This document shows, one piece after another, positions 7,577-14,391 of a stretch of 23,369 nt of DNA; the first letter of the stretch is position 1; the number at the start of each line of letters is the position of its first letter. A program made the position numbers and the translations under genes. Under the pieces are notes generated by a model. It searched no databases, was not told the origin of the DNA, and was given only the letters and a program-made list of their open reading frames with translations. The DNA lies in NCBI GenBank assembly GCA_030017935.1, contig JASEGF010000004.1, positions 1 through 23,369 of the forward strand, written 5' to 3'. Source of the DNA: Bacteroidales bacterium. GTDB lineage: Bacteria; Bacteroidota; Bacteroidia; Bacteroidales; DTU049.

Positions 7577-8041
7577 AACTACTTTTATCAAAAACCTATA
7601 GTCTTTAGCCCTGAAAAAATTTACTTTTTAAAAATATAGTTATCACCGTGAATGAACCAGTATTAATTTAGTTATTAATTAAACGCATAATTTAATTTTT
7701 AGAAGTCCCCTTTATTGTTGATCAACTTCTATAAATAAATAATTTTAATAAAATACCAAATATTTATTAGTTATATAATAAAATATCTATAAGATTAAAA
7801 ACATATCCACTTTGAATTAATATTATTTCTTAAATTTATTATTGATTAACACAAATCTAAAATTATATATAGACAAAAAATTGATGTTAATAGGAAAATT
7901 TTAAACAGTGAAAAAGAAAATATATTGGTTAGATCCTAAAATGTGGTACGGCAATCAGTATAGTGCTTTGTAATGAAATGGGATAGAACTGCTACTTTAT
8001 TATTTCGCTTGTATAATTAGAGGGGAAAAATAAGCTGATCA
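7577..8041. other. Gene-free AT-rich spacer
   Basis: I see no supported gene, RNA or strong terminator here. One 21-codon plus-strand frame (7908-7973, GTG start) has no supporting features. The stretch lies downstream of the minus-strand deiminase gene, but no convincing terminator was found in it. Confidence 0.5.
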
Positions 8042-9805
8042 TTAATATTTGATAAACTTACCTGTTGCTGTATTATTTTGACCAACGACATGGATAATGT
8101 ATATACCAGATGGTAAATCAGAAATATTAATTTTAATAATTTCCCAATCATCAGCATTTTTGATTTCAATATTTTTATAGACTTTACCATTAATGTCCTT
8201 TATAGATATTAATACATTTTCATTTTCGAAATAATGAATAGCAATATTTAATTTATCATAAGCTGGATTGGGGAAACACGAAATTGTTGGTTTAATAGAG
8301 TTAAAATTAATATTATCAAATTGATTAACGATAAAAAAGTGTGGGTCAGCTAATCCAATATAAGGGTGATTTTCACTACGTCCACTTTCATCAGCAGCGT
8401 GAATAAAATAAAATACAGTATCAAGAGGATTTTGTGAAGGTATTACAGCTTTATAATTATAACCTGTGTCATGATAAAGCATAGTATACTGCCATATACC
8501 ATTATTCACAGAATAAAATACTTTTAATGAATCGTTAATAAGATTATGTCCGCCATAACTTACAATTTGAGCAGATATAATATAGTCTTCATTAGGGCTT
8601 TGTAACCCAGTGAGAGGATAATGAAAGATGTTAAGCATTTCAATATCAGCTACTTCATGAGTTCTACAGTGTAATGCATCTGTAGATTCCCATGGAGGGG
8701 CGGTAGTATTAGTTATAGCATGTATTTGATAGCCAGGCATAGCTTGTTGATACACAGCAATAGCTTCATCATTCCAATTACTACCTGTTCCAGTTGGTAT
8801 AGGTACAAATACATGACCATTTATAATAAATGAGTTTGTATATGGCTGTCCATCTGGGCTATATACACGATATACTTCATAATTAGTCCCATAAGAACTT
8901 TCATGATTTGCAAAGTAATCAGCAACTGCTTCATACGCATCATAACGAGGATCTGAAACGGGAACCTCTGCTATCAGTATTTTATCTACATCTAAAAATT
9001 TGCCCCAGCAGTCAATGTGTTCTATGTATTCATCCATAGGATCATCAACTACTATATAATCTGTAATTCCTAGATAATTTTTCATTCTTAAATCAACTTC
9101 AAAAGAATCAATATTATACGATGTAGATTGTGCATTTTCATAATATACAAGCGTCGTAGAAGCAGCTTTACCCATACCGTCAGTCATATAGTTCCCCCCT
9201 GTGTGTTCTACCTCCATACCGAAAACATCTATATTCAAAATGCTACCAAATTGCACTGGTATATTATTATCATTTGGTCTATTTCTATTATAATCAAAAT
9301 TAACAATACCTACGCGAGGGGGTGAATCATACTGAATGAACCATGGACTATAATCTCTCGTCCAATATGAATCAACAGGAACGTTATGATAGCTCACATT
9401 ATCTGTATTAACACCAGCACTAGTTAAAATATTATTAATTGTGTTCGAATCTTCTGAATTATCATAAATAATGTAAACATGAGTAATTTCAGATAACTGA
9501 TCAATAAAATTAACAGGTAAACCAAAACCTCCATAACTATTGGAAACATAAGCTACGATAACTCCCTGATTAGGTTCCCATTCAGCTATAGAACGTATGA
9601 ACCCAGTTGGTGGAGCTGTTGGTGTAATGTCTTTTGTACTTTGCAACTTATTATGATAGCTATCTAATTCTTCTTTTGTAAGGATGTGGTACTTGCTTTT
9701 TAATGAATCAGGGAGAAAATTTTGAGCTGACAAATTAGAAGTAAAGAAAAATACAAGTAAAAACATTAACTTGCATATTATAACAAAGATTTTTTTGTAA
9801 TACAT
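8042..9805 (-). CDS. Secreted peptidylarginine deiminase of the Porphyromonas PPAD type, with T9SS domain
   Basis: A 587-aa protein predicted to convert arginine residues in proteins or peptides to citrulline, releasing ammonia. Residues 1-27 are a signal peptide ending SNLSAQ. The deiminase domain (about 65-400) carries the PPAD set: Asp151 in YWTRDYSPWF, His263 and Asp265 in EHIDCWGKF, Asn324 in PYTNSFI and nucleophile Cys380 in DALHCRTHEVAD. Spacing is very close to PPAD (Asp130, His236, Asp238, Asn297, Cys351). Arg174 and Arg176 in YNRNRPND match PPAD Arg152 and Arg154, which hold the carboxylate of C-terminal arginines. GGNYMTDG (203-210) is also conserved. An Ig-like domain (about 403-495) and a T9SS type A domain (505-587, FPNPAYDKLNI) follow, as in PPAD. 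The cysteine context is unlike agmatine deiminase, and secretion argues against that cytosolic role. It appears to be its own transcription unit. Confidence 0.88.
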   Translation of the reverse strand: MYYKKIFVIICKLMFLLVFFFTSNLSAQNFLPDSLKSKYHILTKEELDSYHNKLQSTKDITPTAPPTGFIRSIAEWEPNQGVIVAYVSNSYGGFGLPVNFIDQLSEITHVYIIYDNSEDSNTINNILTSAGVNTDNVSYHNVPVDSYWTRDYSPWFIQYDSPPRVGIVNFDYNRNRPNDNNIPVQFGSILNIDVFGMEVEHTGGNYMTDGMGKAASTTLVYYENAQSTSYNIDSFEVDLRMKNYLGITDYIVVDDPMDEYIEHIDCWGKFLDVDKILIAEVPVSDPRYDAYEAVADYFANHESSYGTNYEVYRVYSPDGQPYTNSFIINGHVFVPIPTGTGSNWNDEAIAVYQQAMPGYQIHAITNTTAPPWESTDALHCRTHEVADIEMLNIFHYPLTGLQSPNEDYIISAQIVSYGGHNLINDSLKVFYSVNNGIWQYTMLYHDTGYNYKAVIPSQNPLDTVFYFIHAADESGRSENHPYIGLADPHFFIVNQFDNINFNSIKPTISCFPNPAYDKLNIAIHYFENENVLISIKDINGKVYKNIEIKNADDWEIIKINISDLPSGIYIIHVVGQNNTATGKFIKY

Positions 9806-9832
9806 TAAATTTTTATTATAAAATTACTAATG

Positions 9833-9840
9833 CAAATATA
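9833..9840 (-). promoter_or_regulatory. Candidate -7 box for the deiminase gene
   Basis: On the minus strand TATATTTG fits TAnnTTTG and lies 27 nt before ATG 9805. No TTTG box is present at 19-21 nt further upstream, so only half of the Bacteroidota promoter is supported. Confidence 0.3.
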
Positions 9841-9861
9841 TGAAAATTTCTGAATTTATTA

Positions 9862-10056
9862 TCATTTGAAATAAATTTTAATTTTATTTTTAAAAAAATA
9901 TGCATGAAAGAGACTTGTCCAAGCGATGCACATCATAGTAATAAATCCTACTGATTTAAAACTAACAGCAGGTTTATTATAAAATTCCACAGCTAATAAT
10001 GCAGAATCCTTTGCTTTCTGTAAAAGCTGTTTTACTATTACGGGTTCTCCTTTCAT
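9862..10056 (-). pseudogene. Truncated DUF3644-like gene remnant
   Basis: A 64-codon frame whose product (AKDSALLAVEFYNKPAVSF, then ITMMCIAWTSLFHAYFFKN) resembles the extreme N-terminus of DUF3644 proteins, which are normally several hundred residues and are often found in defence islands. The frame stops just after the HAYF segment and no continuation is seen in any frame before the deiminase promoter, so the gene seems 3'-truncated. It starts 65 nt after the end of the methyltransferase tail and may have been the last gene of the defence operon. Whether the 64-aa peptide is made is unknown. Confidence 0.5.
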
Positions 10057-10121
10057 ATGTACCTCTTTTTTTTATTCCATATACAGTTTCTCCACTTCTT
10101 TATCTAATTCTTTTTCTCATT

Positions 10122-10352
10122 TTATCCCTCCACAATCTTTATTTCTTCGTCTGTCAAGCCATAGAGCTTATAAACCATTTGGTCAATCTGACTTTCGTAT
10201 TCTTTGACTTGTGCTTGTTTAAAGGGGTTTTCGAGATAATCATCAGATTTAGTAATGGCAAGGATTTTGTCAACGATTTCAATAAATGGTTTTTGGTCAG
10301 ATTCTGAAATTTTTGGGATGGGAAGTGATAGAAAATCATAGATATAGAATCT
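10122..10352 (-). pseudogene. In-frame C-terminal tail of the methyltransferase, cut off by a TGA
   Basis: Directly after the TGA at 10355-10353 the same frame continues for 76 sense codons to TAA (10124-10122). The tail reads RFYIYDFLSLPIPKIS, then PFIEIVDKILAI, and ends in MVYKLYGLTDEEIKIVEG, the usual C-terminal end of the Eco57I/TaqI-type specificity domain. With one sense codon in place of the TGA the enzyme would be 1260 aa. The tail shows no further damage, so the interruption is either recent, a sequencing error, or read through. Confidence 0.75.
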
Positions 10353-13300
10353 TCAACCTTTAGATCCAATTTTTGTTTTAATTAAATCATAATGCCATGT
10401 AATTAAATTTGAATTTAAAACTGCTTGTAAATACTTTATTTGTTTTCCTGTCATGAAATTTGCAGGAGCATTTAAATAAACACCACGCGGTATTACTGCT
10501 GTTTCTAATTGAGTTCCTACTCCGGTCCAAACCACTTTCTCCTTCTCAAACTCACGGTAGTAAGAACAAGCACGCAATTCCCACCAATAATCTCCTTTAT
10601 CGTCACGTTTTTTTGCTTTTGTTTCAAATTGTTTTAAATGATTCATTAAAGATGGAAAATGATCATTTATAAAAATTTCAGCATTTTCTAAATTTCTGTT
10701 TGCATTTGTCCAACCTTCAGGAATCACTATCACCCACAGCCCAGCCCACTTATAATAATATCTTTTGATATCACGTCCACGAAGTATAGGCTTTATGATG
10801 GCCTCAGTACGACGTCGCTCATCATCATCTTTGCAATTATCCAAAATCTCCTGACGTTTAGTTTCGTCTATAATAAAAGCTTCGTTGAGACCTGTTAATA
10901 CTCCACGATAAATTTTTACGTTCCAATCTTTAAGTGGTATGCCTTTTTCTTCTATCTTATTTTTGAGATTCATTACTGTTTCATCTCCAAAAGTAAAACA
11001 ATTAGTATCAATTTCTGATTGTTTCATTTCTAATTTATGGGAATTGAAATATTCAGCAATATCTGTTTCAGGAGTAAAATCCGGGTTAATATTTAAAATA
11101 TGGATGATATTCCCTGATGGCTCTTTTTTCTGGAAAAGTAGTATATTTGAATCCACGGTAGCGTCAAAAACTTGATAGCCATTAAAATCAATAATCTGCT
11201 TTATGGTGGTTTTTTCCTTAAAAAATTTGCGTAATTTTTCACCATATTTTGCCCGCATCCATTTATTACTGGATATGAAGCAAGCAAAACCGTTTGGTTT
11301 AAGAAAGTGATAGCTTCTTTCATAAAAGTAAGTATATAGGTCTGATGTTGAATTATAGACTTCATACCCTTGTTTTTGTAATGCCTGCTTTTGGTCTCTT
11401 ATTCTTTCCTGTCTTACATAGGGAGGGTTTGCAATAACAATATCGAACCCGTCTTTTATGCCGAACATCCATTCGGGGTCAAACCAGTCGGTTGTTGCAT
11501 TGGGGTCGTAAAGATCAAAATTTGCAATTTTTTCAGAAATTGTAATAATATATTCACTCTCAATTTGCTTTTGTAAAATTTTTAATCTATCTTCATAGTT
11601 TTTAATTTCATTTCTAATCTTATTAATTTTAATTTTATTTTTATCTATCTTTATTTTTTCTTTATCTCCAAAAATTGTTTTTACTTCTATTACTTTTATA
11701 TTTTTGGGTTCTTTAATAACATCTTGTAATATTAAATTTAGTTCTTCAATTTTATTTTGAATTTCAGATATTTCATTTTTATTTATTTTTGTTAAAAAAT
11801 CTTTAACAAGATCTGCAAGTTTTTTTCTATAATTTTTATCATAATCTTTGTATTTCAATTTTTCATAACGTGTTTTAGCACTAAAATATTTATGACGTAT
11901 CTCATTTAATTTTTTTTGTAATTCAATAAATTCATAATTTTGATAAATAGAATCTAGAGAAATTGATCCATTTTTAGGAATTTCTAATCCAAGCAAGGTA
12001 TTAGCAGATACGAATCTAGTTTCCAAATTTGGTAGAGCTCTAATGCCTAGATTGTCTCGTGTTTCATCTACTTTTTGGTCTATAACTAGTGAGATAAAAA
12101 AACGAAGTTTGGAGATTTGAATTGCTATTGGCTGTATGTCCACCCCATAGATACAGTTTTCTATCAGGTAAAGTTTACGGGCATAGTCGGGATAGTTTAT
12201 ACTTTCGTCAAAGGTCTCATTTATTTCTTTTAACCTTTCTTCTCTTTCATATTTATTGTTCTGTTTGAAAACCTCTTGGGATTCTTGAGATGCCTTCTGA
12301 CGTTGTAATTCACGCCAGTATTCATTATATGGGTCTAATTTTTGCAATGCATAAACTATTTTGTGCAAAGCACCCATAGGAAAAGCACCAGAGCCGCAGG
12401 CGGGATCTAAAATCTTGATATTGCCTAATGCATCTATTATATTATATCTCTCTGTATCAGTGAGATCAATGCTATTTTCAGAATATGAAAGCAAATCATT
12501 TAACTTTGTTTGGTCTATAGTTGGACATTTATCTATTAAATAGTTAAAAAGACTCTCCTGTACCATATAGTCAACTATTTCTCTTGGAGTGTAAAAACTA
12601 CCAGTAGCTTTGCGAGCAGTGATAGATGTCTCGTGATTATATGAAGCTAATAAATTCTCAAAAACTTTACCTAGAAGTTCGGGATCTAGAGCTATTTCTT
12701 GGTCTATTAGTGTATTTTCATCAATAGTAAAGTTATATCCTTGCAAAATTTTAATCAATCCTTTGACGGGTGAATCTTTGGGAAGGCCATATTTGGACAG
12801 ATTTACCTTAGTTTCATCGTTTTGAAAGAATAAATAATCCGGGATTATAGCCTGCTTTTGGGGGATGCGCGTAAAGCCATCAATATTAATAACTTTCCCA
12901 TCATCATTGTTTTTGTCGAGGCAATCAAATAAGCCACCATTTAAGAAAGGAATGTCCTTAAAAAGTTTTAGAACATCATTCTCGCTTATCAGGAATTTGT
13001 CTTTGTAACGATAGAGATTTTTAATTCCATATTCTTTTTTATTTGCTGGGAAACCATTATCTTCAGCGAATTTTCTTTCATTCATCGTCTGGTTCAATGT
13101 AGCAAAAAATAGATTTTGTAGTATAGCATTGTAGTAATTAGCCGAGTCTTTATTTTTATAGAAATCTTTTATAATATTTTTTAATTTTTCTTCTGAAAAT
13201 AGATCATCATTGATAAGATTTTTTTGTTTTAAAAACCAGATGAAGATTATTCTAGTAATGAGGCGAATGAGGTTATGGGAATTGCGTATTTCTTTATCTT

Positions 13301-13904
13301 TATCGGGGTCATCACTATATTTATAATCTGTAGGGAAATTAATTTTGTCCATAGCCCAGAAATACCAGTTTTGTATTTCATTATAGAATTGTTTAGTAAC
13401 AGGCTCTACGCTGAAAGCTTTTTTGAGAGACTCGATAGATGAAAAATCAGCATTACCGATTTGTTCTTTGAAAGTTTTATTAGTTTGATGTGGGCTAACG
13501 AAATAGGTGAAACGTTTAAAGTTATTCCATGTGCGTTTATTATCTTGATATTCGGCATAGATTAAACTGAAGCGGAAATTGTTGTTATTATCGTAAAAGA
13601 CAAAAATGCCAGCATCGTAGCTTGAGTTTTTCAAAATATTTTTGGCTAATTCGTACTGATCTTTTTTGCTAGAGCGTTCAGTGAGATTTTTAATAACATG
13701 TAGAGTACAAACTACGAAACTGCCGTCTGGCAGATCAGATTTAGCCAATAGCTTGGCATTATCATAATTGATAAATTTTTCTTTGTCAAAAGATAATTCT
13801 TCTGAAGTAAATTCAAGGATATCACTTTTTTCTCTTAAAAAATATTCTAATTTGTCATCATTATAATTATTAATGAGAGCTTGTAAAAAAGGAGAGGTAT
13901 TCAT
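10353..13904 (-). CDS. Eco57I-type N6-adenine DNA methyltransferase with own target recognition domain, nonsense-truncated
   Basis: An 1183-aa product predicted to transfer a methyl group from S-adenosylmethionine to adenine N6 at a specific site. Residues 1-420 form the N-terminal region typical of large type IIG/BREX-like methyltransferases. Motif X-like TGSFYTPREIVDYMV is at 434-448, motif I LDPACGSGAF at 499-508, and the catalytic NPPY at 826-829 within FDIVIANPPYVRQ. A Lys/Glu-rich insertion (about 655-790) is probably coiled coil. Residues from about 980 form the target recognition domain, cut short after KTKIGSKG by a TGA. No separate HsdS gene is present, so specificity should lie in this domain. 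The start at 13904 lies 43 nt after the HTH gene. Loss of the last 76 residues may weaken DNA recognition or folding. A PD-(D/E)xK nuclease motif was not identified in it. Confidence 0.85.
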   Translation of the reverse strand: MNTSPFLQALINNYNDDKLEYFLREKSDILEFTSEELSFDKEKFINYDNAKLLAKSDLPDGSFVVCTLHVIKNLTERSSKKDQYELAKNILKNSSYDAGIFVFYDNNNNFRFSLIYAEYQDNKRTWNNFKRFTYFVSPHQTNKTFKEQIGNADFSSIESLKKAFSVEPVTKQFYNEIQNWYFWAMDKINFPTDYKYSDDPDKDKEIRNSHNLIRLITRIIFIWFLKQKNLINDDLFSEEKLKNIIKDFYKNKDSANYYNAILQNLFFATLNQTMNERKFAEDNGFPANKKEYGIKNLYRYKDKFLISENDVLKLFKDIPFLNGGLFDCLDKNNDDGKVINIDGFTRIPQKQAIIPDYLFFQNDETKVNLSKYGLPKDSPVKGLIKILQGYNFTIDENTLIDQEIALDPELLGKVFENLLASYNHETSITARKATGSFYTPREIVDYMVQESLFNYLIDKCPTIDQTKLNDLLSYSENSIDLTDTERYNIIDALGNIKILDPACGSGAFPMGALHKIVYALQKLDPYNEYWRELQRQKASQESQEVFKQNNKYEREERLKEINETFDESINYPDYARKLYLIENCIYGVDIQPIAIQISKLRFFISLVIDQKVDETRDNLGIRALPNLETRFVSANTLLGLEIPKNGSISLDSIYQNYEFIELQKKLNEIRHKYFSAKTRYEKLKYKDYDKNYRKKLADLVKDFLTKINKNEISEIQNKIEELNLILQDVIKEPKNIKVIEVKTIFGDKEKIKIDKNKIKINKIRNEIKNYEDRLKILQKQIESEYIITISEKIANFDLYDPNATTDWFDPEWMFGIKDGFDIVIANPPYVRQERIRDQKQALQKQGYEVYNSTSDLYTYFYERSYHFLKPNGFACFISSNKWMRAKYGEKLRKFFKEKTTIKQIIDFNGYQVFDATVDSNILLFQKKEPSGNIIHILNINPDFTPETDIAEYFNSHKLEMKQSEIDTNCFTFGDETVMNLKNKIEEKGIPLKDWNVKIYRGVLTGLNEAFIIDETKRQEILDNCKDDDERRRTEAIIKPILRGRDIKRYYYKWAGLWVIVIPEGWTNANRNLENAEIFINDHFPSLMNHLKQFETKAKKRDDKGDYWWELRACSYYREFEKEKVVWTGVGTQLETAVIPRGVYLNAPANFMTGKQIKYLQAVLNSNLITWHYDLIKTKIGSKG

Positions 13905-13922
13905 AATTTTTGATTTTCAATT
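13899..13922. repeat. 24-bp direct repeat, copy at the methyltransferase start
   Basis: This copy is identical to 14368-14391. It covers the start codon of the methyltransferase and the 18 nt before it. The two copies bracket the HTH gene with a 469-bp period. Confidence 0.85.
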
Positions 13923-13947
13923 TTTGGGGTTTTTATTTTGTAGAATA

Positions 13948-14373
13948 TTACTCATTAATTTCTAAATTATTATCAATTATTTGCCAATAGCCGCCTTTTT
14001 TAGGACCTACTCGTTTTATTAATCCTATTTTTTGCATAATATTTAAATGATATTTTATTCCATCCTCAGTAATACCAATTATTTCAGCCATTTCTTTTCT
14101 GGTGATATGAGGATTTCTTGAAATAACTTCAATTATTTTTTGGGTAGTTTTATGGGTAGTTATTTGGGTAGTTTTATGGGTAGTTTCCTCCACAGTTTTT
14201 AAAGTATCATAATTTTCAGATATGGATAGACGAAGATATTCATGGCTTGGCTTAAAGACGATGTAAAAATGAGTGTCTGTATAAGTTATTTTTGGTAAAG
14301 GAGCATTTTCTTTAAATTCTATTTTATAACCTTCGCCTTCTTTTAGAATAATATCTAATTCGTTTTTATTCAT
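13948..14373 (-). CDS. Small winged-helix/HTH protein, apparently an internally deleted AlbA-HATPase-HTH regulator
   Basis: A 141-aa protein whose ATG overlaps the helicase stop by 4 nt (ATGA), implying translational coupling. Residues 1-23 (ELDIILKEGEGYKIEFKEN) match the opening of the AlbA_2/Schlafen-type domain. Residues 24-55 (PLPKITYTDTHFYIVFKP) look like the far end of the HATPase_c_4-like region of the same regulator family (COG2865 type). The several hundred residues that normally separate them are absent. A TTHK/TTQ linker (about 64-77) from a 12-bp tandem repeat leads to a winged-helix domain (79-132: SRNPHITRKEMAEIIGITED, then GLIKRVG). It may autoregulate the defence operon through its HTH, but the AlbA and ATPase functions should be lost. 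Assignment of the parent family is from memory of the motifs. Confidence 0.65.
   Translation of the reverse strand: MNKNELDIILKEGEGYKIEFKENAPLPKITYTDTHFYIVFKPSHEYLRLSISENYDTLKTVEETTHKTTQITTHKTTQKIIEVISRNPHITRKEMAEIIGITEDGIKYHLNIMQKIGLIKRVGPKKGGYWQIIDNNLEINE
14142..14189. repeat. Four 12-bp tandem repeats inside the HTH gene
   Basis: Units GGGTAGTTTTAT, GGGTAGTTATTT, GGGTAGTTTTAT and GGGTAGTTTCCT follow one another without gaps. As 12 is a multiple of three, copy-number change would lengthen or shorten the TTHK/TTQ linker without shifting the frame. Confidence 0.8.
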
Positions 14374-14391
14374 AATTTTTGATTTTCAATT
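14368..14391. repeat. 24-bp direct repeat, copy at the helicase end/HTH start
   Basis: Identical to 13899-13922. On the minus strand it encodes the last residues of the helicase (IENQKL, stop) and includes the ATG of the HTH gene. Confidence 0.85.

Noticed and set aside
7908..7973. 21-codon plus-strand peptide gene (GTG start, KKKIYWLDPKMWYG)
   Set aside because: No ribosome binding site, promoter or recognisable family; it could be chance or a gene fragment in AT-rich DNA.
8042..9805. Agmatine deiminase (polyamine synthesis)
   Set aside because: The signal peptide, T9SS domain, ALHCRTHEVAD cysteine context and the two substrate-pocket arginines fit PPAD rather than cytosolic AguA.
10353..10355. 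Genome-wide reassignment of TGA to an amino acid
   Set aside because: TGA ends the 805-aa gene and the helicase gene at sensible family positions, so it works as a stop here.
10154..10369. A separate 71-codon minus-strand gene starting MDLKVEDS
   Set aside because: It is a shifted frame over the methyltransferase C-terminal tail, whose true frame gives the family-typical residues.
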